DNA of 64,000 bases from Algirhabdus cladophorae (GTDB taxonomy: Bacteria; Pseudomonadota; Alphaproteobacteria; Rhodobacterales; Rhodobacteraceae): NCBI RefSeq assembly GCF_044772865.1, contig NZ_CP173029.1, positions 1 through 64,000 on the forward strand, in the 5' to 3' direction. The first letter of the stretch is position 1. The number at the start of each line of letters is the position of its first letter. Under the pieces are notes generated by a model that was given only the letters and a program-made list of their open reading frames with translations, ran no database searches and was not told the DNA's origin. Below, piece by piece: positions 1 through 7,981 of this stretch. Position numbers and translations under genes: made by a program.

Positions 1-85
1 CATAATGGGTCCCTGTCCCCCAAAACACACCAGACCCGTTCATTAGCCCCTCTGCCACCGTGCAGGGGGGCTTAATTCTGTTAAA

Positions 86-110
86 ATGAAAAAATCCTTT
101 GATTTTTCAT
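86..110. promoter_or_regulatory. Palindromic operator candidate 1
   Basis: A 25-base near-perfect inverted repeat with outer arms ATGAAAAA and TTTTTCAT and a short centre. A second copy of the same design lies exactly 40 bases downstream. The pair sits immediately before an XRE-cupin regulator, so autoregulation is the simplest reading. The repeat is seen directly; the binding protein is inferred. Confidence 0.6.
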
Positions 111-125
111 CTGCTGACTGAATAA

Positions 126-150
126 ATGAAAATCAAGTTTGATTTTTCAT
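126..150. promoter_or_regulatory. Palindromic operator candidate 2, overlapping the regulator start
   Basis: Second 25-base inverted repeat (arms ATGAAAATCAA and TTGATTTTTCAT). It shares its right half, TTTGATTTTTCAT, with the site at 86-110. It ends on the first bases of the upstream ATG of the XRE-cupin gene, so a protein bound here would block transcription or translation start. The centre-to-centre distance of 40 bases is close to four helical turns and would suit cooperative binding on one DNA face. Confidence 0.6.
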
Positions 151-730
151 GAAGGCGGCCAAGGTGATTCACGACACCGTACAGACGACACTGGGCGCAG
201 ACTTACGGGCATTGCGCAAAACGCGAGGTTTGACCCTTGCTGATCTTGCGGCACAGCTGGGACGGTCTGTTGGCTGGATGTCTCAGGTCGAGCGTAATAA
301 ATCCGAACCCGCCTTGGACGATTTACGCCAATTGGCCAAGGTGCTGGACGTTTCGGTTTCCAGCCTTTTCCGCTCGAATGCGACTGATGCCTCTGAAGTG
401 GGGGTTGTGGTCCGCGCTGGGGCGCGTCGTCCCATCGGGTCACGCGAAGCGGGGTTGGTCGAAGAACTTTTGTCCCCGGACCTTACCGACGACTTTGAAA
501 TGGTGCATTCGACCTTTGAAGCAGGTGCATCGATGGACAAAACAGTCATGCGCCCCACCCAAGAAGCGGCCTATATCGTCTCGGGCCGGATGGACATTTG
601 GGTGGCGGGCAAATCTTTTGACGTCAGCGCAGGGGATAGTTTTCGCATCAGGGGAGAGCCGTATCGGTGGTCCAATCCTCATTCTGAACCTTGCATCGCG
701 ATCTGGGTCATCGCCCCACCGGTGTACTAA
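149..730 (+). CDS. XRE-family transcriptional regulator with C-terminal cupin domain
   Basis: The 193-residue protein has an N-terminal Cro/C1 helix-turn-helix (about residues 16-73, with GLTLADLAAQLGRSVGWMSQ typical of the recognition region). A C-terminal cupin sensor follows (about 115-190). This is the usual size for the HTH_3-cupin_2 family, which often controls amino acid, amine or glycine-betaine genes. No ribosome site precedes ATG 149, whose region lies inside a palindrome. GTG 164 is preceded by AAGG at a good distance and may be the true start, costing five residues. The stop overlaps the LysE gene start (TAATG), implying cotranscription. The likely targets are its own gene and the downstream methylglycine module; this is inferred. 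Confidence 0.88.
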   Translation: MKAAKVIHDTVQTTLGADLRALRKTRGLTLADLAAQLGRSVGWMSQVERNKSEPALDDLRQLAKVLDVSVSSLFRSNATDASEVGVVVRAGARRPIGSREAGLVEELLSPDLTDDFEMVHSTFEAGASMDKTVMRPTQEAAYIVSGRMDIWVAGKSFDVSAGDSFRIRGEPYRWSNPHSEPCIAIWVIAPPVY

Positions 731-1353
731 TGTCGTTTGAGGCCTGGCTGATCTTTGCATTGTTTTGGATCGTCTTTGTGACGACGCCGGGACCGAATGC
801 GGTCAATTGCATCCAGCAAGGCCTTTCGGTGGGCTTTCGAAAATCCTTGTTGTGTGTTGCGGCAATCCTGACGCAGGCCAGCGCCTTTCTGATTTTGTCG
901 GCCTTCGGGGTGACCGCTTTGATCCTTGCGTCGCCTAAGGCGTTTTTTGTTTTGCAAATAGTCGGGGCCCTGTTTCTGATCGTGCTTGGAATACGCGGAT
1001 GGATGAGCGCCAAAACAGCAGTGGCCGTGGAGGATCGCGGCGGGCGTTCGATCTATTTTCAGGCGCTCAGTATTGCCACACTCAATGCAAAATCAGTGGC
1101 CGGATATCTGGCGGCTTTTTCGCAATTTGTCGAACCGCAGACACCTGTTTGGGACCAAATGGCGGTTATTATGCCCACTGCGCTATCGCTCACCGCGCTG
1201 AGCTACATCAGCTACTGTGCCATTGGCGCGGGCCTTGGCAAGCTGGCTATCGGCGCAGTTCTCAATACCTGGTTTCGGCGGACCATGGCGCTCTGCTTTG
1301 TTATTTATGGTGCGCTTTTGGGCGGCGCAGTTTTACAGGGGAAGCTCAGATGA
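730..1353 (+). CDS. LysE-family amino acid exporter
   Basis: A 207-residue inner-membrane protein with about six hydrophobic segments. The N-terminal signature TTPGPNAVN is typical of LysE/RhtB exporters. The family exports amino acids or derivatives using the proton motive force. The start overlaps the regulator stop by one base (TAATG), so the two are translationally coupled. A regulator-exporter pair before methylated-glycine catabolic genes suggests relief of amino acid overload, for example from glycine or methionine; the substrate cannot be read from sequence. Confidence 0.85.
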   Translation: MSFEAWLIFALFWIVFVTTPGPNAVNCIQQGLSVGFRKSLLCVAAILTQASAFLILSAFGVTALILASPKAFFVLQIVGALFLIVLGIRGWMSAKTAVAVEDRGGRSIYFQALSIATLNAKSVAGYLAAFSQFVEPQTPVWDQMAVIMPTALSLTALSYISYCAIGAGLGKLAIGAVLNTWFRRTMALCFVIYGALLGGAVLQGKLR

Positions 1354-1417
1354 GACGCCCCTTTTCGCAACACATGTCTAATGGGCCACGGGCCAACGCA
1401 TAATAGGGAGACACAGA

Positions 1418-3865
1418 ATGTCAGATTTTCCAACAACCGCACGGGTTGTCATTATTGGGGGCGGCGCCGTAGGCACGTCCGCTTTGTATCATTTGGCCAA
1501 AGAGGGCTGGGATGATTGCGTCCTTTTGGAAAAGAACGAACTGACGGCAGGATCGACGTGGCACGCGGCGGGCAATTGCCCGAACTTTTCCAGCTCTTGG
1601 GCGGTGATGAACATGCAGCGCTATGGCTTGGAAATGTACCGGACCTTGGCGGATGATGTTGATTACCCAATGAACTATCACGTGACTGGTGCGTTGCGGT
1701 TGGCCCATTCTAAAGAGCGGATGCAAGAATTCGAGCGCGTTGCAGGCATGGGCCGTTATCAGGGGTTGGAACTGAACCTGTGCACCCCTGACGAGCTAAA
1801 AGAACTGAACCCGTTTATGGAAACCCATGATCTGGCGGGTGGACTTTGGGATCCTTTGGATGGCGACATTGATCCTGCTCAATTGACCCAAGCTATGGCC
1901 AAAGGCGCCCGCGACGCCGGTGGCCGGATCGAACGTTTTTGTCCAGTTATCGGAATCGATCGTGATGGGGATGAATGGATTGTTAAAACCGAGAAAGGCG
2001 ATATTCGGGCGCAATACGTGGCCAACTGTGCAGGTTATTATGCCCAACGTGTAGGCGAGATGTTCAAGCCGTTTGGCGGCCGCACTGTGCCGATGGTGGT
2101 CATGTCGCACCAATATTTCCTGACCGAGCCGATCGCCGAATTGGAAGCGTGGACCAAGGAAAAAGGGCATAAAATGCCGATGATCCGCGACGTGGATGTC
2201 TCTTACTATTTGCGCCAAGACAAAAACGGCCTGAACCTTGGCCCTTACGAGCGCAATTGTAAGGCCCATTGGATCACACCAGAAGATCCGATGCCCGAGG
2301 ATTTCAGTTTCCAGCTTTACCCAGATGATCTGGATCGCTTGGAATATTATATCGAAGACGCGATGGAGCGGGTCCCTGTTTTGGGTACGGCTGGCGTCGG
2401 GCGCAATATCAACGGCCCAATTCCCTATGCGCCGGATGGCTTGCCCATGATCGGTCCAATGCCCGGTGTGAAGAATGCCTTTGAGGCGCACAGCTTTACC
2501 TTTGGAATCGCCCAAGGTGGCGGTGCTGGTAAAGTGCTGGCGGAATGGATCATGCACGGCGAAACCGAATGGGATATGTGGGCCACGGACCCGCGCCGTT
2601 ATACCGACTACACCGATCATGATCACTGTTTGGCCAAAGCCTTGGAGACCTATGGTCACGAATATGCCATGCATTTCCCGCATCACGAATGGCCTGCAGG
2701 TCGCGACAAAAAGCTGTCGCCAGTGGATACCAAAATCCGTGAAATGGGGGCTCAGATGGGGTCCTACAATGGATGGGAGCGCGCCAATTGGTTTGCAAAA
2801 GCGGGCGATGATACCTCTGAGGAAAGCACACAAACTTGGGAACGTGACGGCCCATGGGAAGTGCGGATCAAAGAAGAGGTTGAAGCCGTCCGTGATGGCG
2901 TTGGTGTTCTGGATTTGCCGGGCTTTTCGCGCTTTTCTTTGTCGGGCGAGGGGGCTGCAGAATACCTGCGGGGCTTGATCGCTGGGGCGCTGCCGAAACC
3001 GGGTCGTATGAACTTGGCCTATTTTGCTGATAGCCGTGGCCGGATTCTGACCGAAATGTCTGTGATGCGTGATGGCGGGGACGAATTTACCCTAATCACG
3101 GCGGCATCGGCGCAATGGCACGACTGGGACATTCTTTACATGAACTTGCCAAAGGGGCTGACCCTGACGGATCTGACGACCAAAGTGTCCACACTGATTG
3201 TCACAGGACCCAAGGCGCGTGATTTGTTTACGACTATCGGTACTGATGCGGACCTGAGCAACACTTGGCTTTCAGTACAAATGACCAAGGTGGCTGGCGT
3301 CGATGTGCGTCTGGCGCGGGTATCGTTTGCCGGTGAGCTGGGTTGGGAAATCCATGCCCCTAATGAAGACATTCCAGCGCTTTATGACGCTGTCTTGGGG
3401 GCGGGCGCCACACCGTTCGGCATGTACGCCTTAAACTCGATGCGGTTGGAAAAAGGCTACCGCGCGTGGAAAGGTGATCTGTCGACGGATTACACCCTGT
3501 TGGAAGGTGGGTTAGAGCGCTTTATCCGCTTTGACAAACCGCAGGATTTCCCGGGCAAAGCGGCATTGCTTTCTGAAAAGCAGCAAGGCGCCAAGAAGGG
3601 CTTTGTCACCATGACCCTTGGGGATCACGATTGTGATGCGCCCTATATGTCGACCATTTGGAATGGTGATGCTGTGGTGGGGGAAGTGACCTCGTCTGGT
3701 CGCGGGTACCGCTCGGGTAAAACCATTGCGTTGGGTATGGTCACAGCAGATCTGGCCGCTGAAGGCACCGAGCTGGAGGTCGAGATCTTTGGCACCCGTG
3801 TCAAGGCCATGGTTCAGCCGGACCAACCGATCTGGGATCCTGAAAACGCGCGTATCCGCGCCTAA
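1418..3865 (+). CDS. FAD-dependent oxidoreductase with GcvT domain (dimethylglycine/sarcosine dehydrogenase family)
   Basis: The protein has 815 residues. It begins with a Rossmann FAD site (GGGAVG, residues 14-19) and the STWHAAG motif, whose histidine (about residue 49) carries covalent FAD in mitochondrial dimethylglycine and sarcosine dehydrogenases. The C-terminal half (about 430-810) is a GcvT/aminomethyltransferase domain with the FAGELGWEIH and RLEKGYR signatures, expected to pass the oxidised methyl group to tetrahydrofolate. AGGGAGA precedes the ATG. It has the same length as the paralogue at 4808 but diverges after the histidine motif (NCPNFSSSW here, LIAQLRAT there), so the substrate probably differs. 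Sarcosine or another N-methyl amine is a reasonable guess. Family is certain, substrate is not. Confidence 0.88.
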   Translation: MSDFPTTARVVIIGGGAVGTSALYHLAKEGWDDCVLLEKNELTAGSTWHAAGNCPNFSSSWAVMNMQRYGLEMYRTLADDVDYPMNYHVTGALRLAHSKERMQEFERVAGMGRYQGLELNLCTPDELKELNPFMETHDLAGGLWDPLDGDIDPAQLTQAMAKGARDAGGRIERFCPVIGIDRDGDEWIVKTEKGDIRAQYVANCAGYYAQRVGEMFKPFGGRTVPMVVMSHQYFLTEPIAELEAWTKEKGHKMPMIRDVDVSYYLRQDKNGLNLGPYERNCKAHWITPEDPMPEDFSFQLYPDDLDRLEYYIEDAMERVPVLGTAGVGRNINGPIPYAPDGLPMIGPMPGVKNAFEAHSFTFGIAQGGGAGKVLAEWIMHGETEWDMWATDPRRYTDYTDHDHCLAKALETYGHEYAMHFPHHEWPAGRDKKLSPVDTKIREMGAQMGSYNGWERANWFAKAGDDTSEESTQTWERDGPWEVRIKEEVEAVRDGVGVLDLPGFSRFSLSGEGAAEYLRGLIAGALPKPGRMNLAYFADSRGRILTEMSVMRDGGDEFTLITAASAQWHDWDILYMNLPKGLTLTDLTTKVSTLIVTGPKARDLFTTIGTDADLSNTWLSVQMTKVAGVDVRLARVSFAGELGWEIHAPNEDIPALYDAVLGAGATPFGMYALNSMRLEKGYRAWKGDLSTDYTLLEGGLERFIRFDKPQDFPGKAALLSEKQQGAKKGFVTMTLGDHDCDAPYMSTIWNGDAVVGEVTSSGRGYRSGKTIALGMVTADLAAEGTELEVEIFGTRVKAMVQPDQPIWDPENARIRA

Positions 3866-3929
3866 ATTCATACTGCTGCAGGGGGTCTGATATCAGGCCT
3901 GCTGCGGCTCGATTCATGGAAAAGAGTAC

Positions 3930-4808
3930 GTGATGATTACCCTATTGGATGGTGGCATGGGTCAGGAACTGGTGGCGCGCGCAGGGCGTGCCACGGGTCT
4001 TTGGTCGACGCAGGCCTTGCTGGACAACCCACAACTGGTGCGCGATGTGCACGATGATTACTTTGCGGCGGGTGCCGAGGTCGCGACTACGGACAGCTAC
4101 AGTGTTTTGCCAGATCGGCTGGAACCTGTGGGCCTTTTGGATAAGTTGCCGCAATTAATGGCACTATCGTGTGAAATTGCAGTGACCGCCCGCGACGCAA
4201 ATGGGTTCGGCACTGTTGCGGGATCCTTGGGACCTATCGGGTTTTCCTATCAGCCAGACAAAGCCCCACCCCCGGACGAAGCGGCGGAAATCTATGGTCA
4301 AATGGCGCAGTTGCAGGCGCCGTTTGTGGACTGCCATATCTTGGAAACCATGTCCTCTGTAGATCAGGCCAAAGGTGGCCTGATGGGGGCTGGCGTCACT
4401 GGCAAACCTATTTGGCTGGCCCTCAGTGTTGATGATCAGGATGGTACGAAATTGCGCTCGGGCGAGCCTATTGGTGACATCGCCCCGCTGTTGGAACAGT
4501 ACTCACCTCAGGTGGTTTTGCTGAATTGTTCTGTGCCAGAAGCGATTGATGCAGGTCTGCCGTCGTTGGCGCGTCTTGGTGTGCCTTTTGGAGCCTACGC
4601 CAACGGATTTACGGGCATCGCGAAGGATTTTAACAAAGTAGGCGCCACCGTGGATCTGTTGGAAAGCCGCATGGATCTTGGTCCTAAACCCTATGCTGAT
4701 TTTGCAGCGGGTTGGGTTGAATTGGGGGCCACATATATCGGCGGATGCTGCGAAGTGGGACCGGCCCACATCGCCGAACTTCACACTCGTTTCAAAGGAG
4801 CTGCATAA
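3930..4808 (+). CDS. Homocysteine S-methyltransferase (betaine-homocysteine methyltransferase type)
   Basis: The 292-residue protein starts with the family signature LLDGGMGQEL. It carries the three zinc-binding cysteines: LLNCSVPE at about residue 200 and the GGCCE pair at about 273-274. The enzyme moves a methyl group to homocysteine to make methionine. Lying between two dimethylglycine-dehydrogenase-type genes, it most likely uses glycine betaine and yields the dimethylglycine that the neighbours oxidise; S-methylmethionine or dimethylsulfoniopropionate are alternatives. The stop overlaps the next ATG (TAATG), so it is coupled to the downstream dehydrogenase. Two ATG codons are adjacent at 3930 and 3933. 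Confidence 0.88.
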   Translation: MMITLLDGGMGQELVARAGRATGLWSTQALLDNPQLVRDVHDDYFAAGAEVATTDSYSVLPDRLEPVGLLDKLPQLMALSCEIAVTARDANGFGTVAGSLGPIGFSYQPDKAPPPDEAAEIYGQMAQLQAPFVDCHILETMSSVDQAKGGLMGAGVTGKPIWLALSVDDQDGTKLRSGEPIGDIAPLLEQYSPQVVLLNCSVPEAIDAGLPSLARLGVPFGAYANGFTGIAKDFNKVGATVDLLESRMDLGPKPYADFAAGWVELGATYIGGCCEVGPAHIAELHTRFKGAA

Positions 4809-7255
4809 TGGCTGATATTCCGAACAAAGCCCGGGTTGTTATCATTGGCGGCGGCGTGATTGGCTGTTCAACCGCGTATCATTTGGCCAAGCAGGGCTGG
4901 ACGGACATTGTTCTGCTCGAGCGCAAGCAACTGACATCTGGCACCACATGGCATGCGGCTGGCTTGATTGCGCAGCTGCGCGCGACGGCGAATATGACGA
5001 AATTGGCCAAGTATTCTCAGGAACTTTACGGGGACCTTGAGGCAGAAACTGGGGTTGCGACTGGGTTCAAACGCTGTGGATCGATCACTGTAGCCCTGAC
5101 AGACGAGCGCAAGGAAGAGATCTATCGCCAAGCGGCCATGGCCCGCGCCTTTGGCGTTGAGGCAGAGGAAATTGATCCGTCCGAGGTCAAACAGCGTTAC
5201 GAGCATCTGAACATCGACGGCGTCGTGGGCGGTGTATATCTGCCTTTGGACGGGCAGGGTGATCCGGCCAATATCGCACTAGCTTTGGCCAAAGGCGCGC
5301 GCCTGAAGGGTGCCAAAGTGATTGAGCGGACCAAAGCGGTCAGCGTTGCCCGTGAGGGCCGCCGGATTACGGCAGTGAACTGGGAAAATGAGGCTGGTGA
5401 AAGCGGCACCATTGAAACCGATCACGTGGTCAATTGTGGGGGCATGTGGGGCCGTGAGGTCGGTAAAATGCTGAACACCAACGTCCCACTGCAAGCCTGC
5501 GAACACTTCTACATTGTGACCGAAGCTATTCAGGGACTGACGCAACAACCGGTTTTGCGTGTCCCTGATGAATGCGCCTATTACAAAGAGGACGCAGGCA
5601 AAATGCTGCTGGGCGCGTTCGAGCCTGTGTCAAAGGTTTGGGCGCTGGACGGTATCCCCAAGGATTTCGAGTTCGACCAACTTCCCGAAGATTTCGATCA
5701 TTTTGAACCGATCCTCGAGGCCGCTTGTGAACGTATGCCGATGCTGGCCGAGGCTGGTATTCACACGTTCTTTAATGGCCCCGAAAGCTTTACCCCCGAT
5801 GACGCCTACCACCTTGGCCTTGCGCCTGAGATGGACAATGTATGGGTCGCGGCTGGTTTTAATTCCATCGGGATCCAGTCTGCTGGTGGTGCAGGTCATG
5901 CGCTTGCTGCTTGGATGGATACTGGCGAAAAGCCTTTTGATCTGGGTGACGTCGACATCAGCCGGATGCAGCCGTTCCAAGGCAACAAAACCTATCTGGC
6001 GGAACGCTCGACCGAAACTTTGGGCCTGCTTTACGCCGATCACTTTCCGTTCCTCCAAAAGAAAACAGCACGCGGTATCCGTCGGACGCCGTTCCATCAT
6101 CACATGCTGGAACATGGCGGTGTGATGGGCGAAATCGCAGGTTGGGAACGGGCCAACTGGTTCGCCAATGAGGGCCAAGAGGCAAAATATGACTACACAT
6201 GGAAGCGTCAAAGCTTTTTCGGCAACGTCGCGGCTGAACACAATGCTGTGCGGACCAACGTTGGCATGTACGACATGTCCTCGTTTGGCAAAATCCGCGT
6301 CGAAGGGCGCGATGCCGAGGCGTTCTTGAACTATGTCGGTGGCGGTGATTACTCCTGCCCTGTGGGCAAGATCGTCTACACGCAGTTTTTGAACCATTCG
6401 GGCGGGATCGAGTCGGACGTTACCGTTACGCGTTTGTCTGAAACGGCGTATTTGGTTGTGACACCTGCCGCGACACGCCTTGCGGATCAGACATGGATGA
6501 TGCGCCATGTCGGGGATTTCAACGTGGTGATCACAGACGTCACTGCGGGCGAGGCTGTGCTGGCTGTGATGGGGCCAAATTCCCGCGAATTGCTGCAAAA
6601 GGTATCTCCAGCGGATTTCAGCAATGAGGTTAACCCCTTTGGCACGGCCCAAGAGATCGAGCTGGGCATGGGCATGGCCCGTGTGCACCGTGTGACATAT
6701 GTGGGCGAGCTTGGCTGGGAGGTCTACGTCAGCTCGGACATGGCAGGCCATGTCTTCGAGACGCTGCATGCGGCGGGTCAGGACATGGACCTGAAACTGT
6801 GCGGGATGCATATGATGGATACCCTGCGCATGGAAAAAGGCTATCGCCACTTTGGCCACGATATCACCGCTGAGGATCACGTGATGGAGGCCGGTCTGGG
6901 CTTTGCTGTGAAAAAAGATAAGTCAGACTTTATGGGACGCGAGGCTGTGCTGAAGAAGGCCGAAACCGGGCTAGAGAACCGCCTTGTGCAATTCAAGCTG
7001 ACCGATCCTGAACCGCTGCTTTACCATAACGAGCCAATTGTGCGGGATGGTGAAATCGTAGGCTATCTGTCTTCGGGTGGCTATGGCCACCACGTGGGTG
7101 CGGCTGTGGGCATGGGATACGTGCCGTGCAAAGGCGAGAAAATTGCTGACATGCTGGCCTCGACCTATGAGATCGACGTGATGGGCACGCGCGTCCGCGC
7201 CGAGGCCTCGACCAAGCCCATTTATGATCCAAAATCAGAACGGGTTAAGGTCTGA
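4808..7255 (+). CDS. Dimethylglycine dehydrogenase-like flavoprotein
   Basis: An 815-residue FAD protein coupled to the methyltransferase gene by a one-base overlap and preceded by AAAGGAG. The FAD dinucleotide site GGGVIG lies at residues 14-19 and the TTWHAAG motif with the likely flavinylated histidine at about 49. A central FAO/DAO linker region is followed by a C-terminal GcvT folate domain with YVGELGWEVYV and RMEKGYRHFGHD. The reaction expected is dimethylglycine to sarcosine with transfer of the one-carbon unit to tetrahydrofolate. The longer upstream in-frame ATG (4745) lies inside the preceding gene and is rejected. Sarcosine dehydrogenase activity is the main alternative. Confidence 0.88.
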   Translation: MADIPNKARVVIIGGGVIGCSTAYHLAKQGWTDIVLLERKQLTSGTTWHAAGLIAQLRATANMTKLAKYSQELYGDLEAETGVATGFKRCGSITVALTDERKEEIYRQAAMARAFGVEAEEIDPSEVKQRYEHLNIDGVVGGVYLPLDGQGDPANIALALAKGARLKGAKVIERTKAVSVAREGRRITAVNWENEAGESGTIETDHVVNCGGMWGREVGKMLNTNVPLQACEHFYIVTEAIQGLTQQPVLRVPDECAYYKEDAGKMLLGAFEPVSKVWALDGIPKDFEFDQLPEDFDHFEPILEAACERMPMLAEAGIHTFFNGPESFTPDDAYHLGLAPEMDNVWVAAGFNSIGIQSAGGAGHALAAWMDTGEKPFDLGDVDISRMQPFQGNKTYLAERSTETLGLLYADHFPFLQKKTARGIRRTPFHHHMLEHGGVMGEIAGWERANWFANEGQEAKYDYTWKRQSFFGNVAAEHNAVRTNVGMYDMSSFGKIRVEGRDAEAFLNYVGGGDYSCPVGKIVYTQFLNHSGGIESDVTVTRLSETAYLVVTPAATRLADQTWMMRHVGDFNVVITDVTAGEAVLAVMGPNSRELLQKVSPADFSNEVNPFGTAQEIELGMGMARVHRVTYVGELGWEVYVSSDMAGHVFETLHAAGQDMDLKLCGMHMMDTLRMEKGYRHFGHDITAEDHVMEAGLGFAVKKDKSDFMGREAVLKKAETGLENRLVQFKLTDPEPLLYHNEPIVRDGEIVGYLSSGGYGHHVGAAVGMGYVPCKGEKIADMLASTYEIDVMGTRVRAEASTKPIYDPKSERVKV

Positions 7256-7263
7256 TCCAAGCT

Positions 7264-7926
7264 ATGTTAGGCGGGGGCATGTTTAGCGACTATGCCCCCC
7301 CGATGGACCCTTTGGAGGTCCTGTATGAGGATCACGAGATCATCATCGTAAACAAACCCGCAGGGCTATTGTCCGTGCCGGGGAAGGGAGACCATCTGGC
7401 CGACTGTTTAATCAGTCGTGTGCAGGATGCTTTTCCCACGGCCTTATTGGTGCATCGTTTGGATCGCGATACCAGTGGTGTTATGGTCTTTGCGGCAACG
7501 CCCCATGCGCAGCGTCACCTCAGCCTGCAATTCGAACAGCGCCGCACGAAAAAGACCTACGTGGCCCGTGTTTGGGGGCAAATGGCCGAGAAAACTGGCA
7601 CTGTGGATTTACCGTTGATTGTCGATTGGCCAAACCGGCCGCTGCAAATGGTGTGTCACGAAACTGGGAAACCCGCACATACAGATTGGCGCGTGGTGCG
7701 CAGCACGGCCGAGGAAACGCGCGTGCGTTTGATGCCTAAGACAGGCCGCTCGCATCAGTTGAGGGTGCATATGTTGGCGCTGGGCCATCCGATTTTGGGA
7801 GATCCGTTTTATGCCACTGGTGCTGCCTTGGATCATCCGCGCCTCATGCTGCATTCCGAGACGTTGCAGCTTCAGCATCCAGACGGCGGCAAGGGGCTGC
7901 GTTTTACGGCCAAACCCCAGTTCTAA
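7264..7926 (+). CDS. RluA-family RNA pseudouridine synthase
   Basis: A 220-residue protein with the RluA-type catalytic motif HRLDRDTSG; the aspartate at about residue 67 is the expected nucleophile. Other signatures are VNKPAGLLSVPG near residue 30 and GRSHQLRVHM toward the C-terminus. The family isomerises uridine in 23S rRNA or tRNA, and this short form without an S4 domain resembles RluA, which modifies 23S U746 and tRNA position 32 in E. coli. ATG 7279 is another possible start, since the first five residues (MLGGG) are low in information. The gene ends at a strong bidirectional terminator. Confidence 0.88.
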   Translation: MLGGGMFSDYAPPMDPLEVLYEDHEIIIVNKPAGLLSVPGKGDHLADCLISRVQDAFPTALLVHRLDRDTSGVMVFAATPHAQRHLSLQFEQRRTKKTYVARVWGQMAEKTGTVDLPLIVDWPNRPLQMVCHETGKPAHTDWRVVRSTAEETRVRLMPKTGRSHQLRVHMLALGHPILGDPFYATGAALDHPRLMLHSETLQLQHPDGGKGLRFTAKPQF

Positions 7927-7930
7927 CAGC

Positions 7931-7962
7931 AAAAAAGGCCCCCGAAACCGGAAGCCTTTTTT
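7931..7962. terminator. Bidirectional intrinsic terminator
   Basis: A stem with arms AAAAAAGGC and GCCTTTTTT around a smaller inner CCG/CGG pairing. It lies between the convergent pseudouridine synthase and aldehyde dehydrogenase genes and has a T run on each strand, so it can serve both. Confidence 0.85.
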
Positions 7963-7981
7963 GTTGATTTGAGACGGCTGA

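Noticed and set aside
1..3. CAT at the left edge, a possible ATG of a minus-strand gene extending outside, with AGGGA nearby
   Set aside because: Only the possible start codon is visible, so no coding sequence can be supported.
1796..2833. Long minus-strand frame (345 codons) antisense to the first flavoprotein gene
   Set aside because: Its protein is rich in His, Ile and Arg without any family motif, and the plus-strand gene is certain; it reflects codon bias.
3887..3896. CTGATATCAG palindrome between the first flavoprotein and the methyltransferase gene
   Set aside because: Short and without a second copy; flanking arms pair only imperfectly, so neither an operator nor a terminator is supported.
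5630..6880. Minus-strand frame of 416 codons antisense to the dimethylglycine dehydrogenase gene
   Set aside because: Same reason: no recognisable domain and complete overlap with a well-supported gene.
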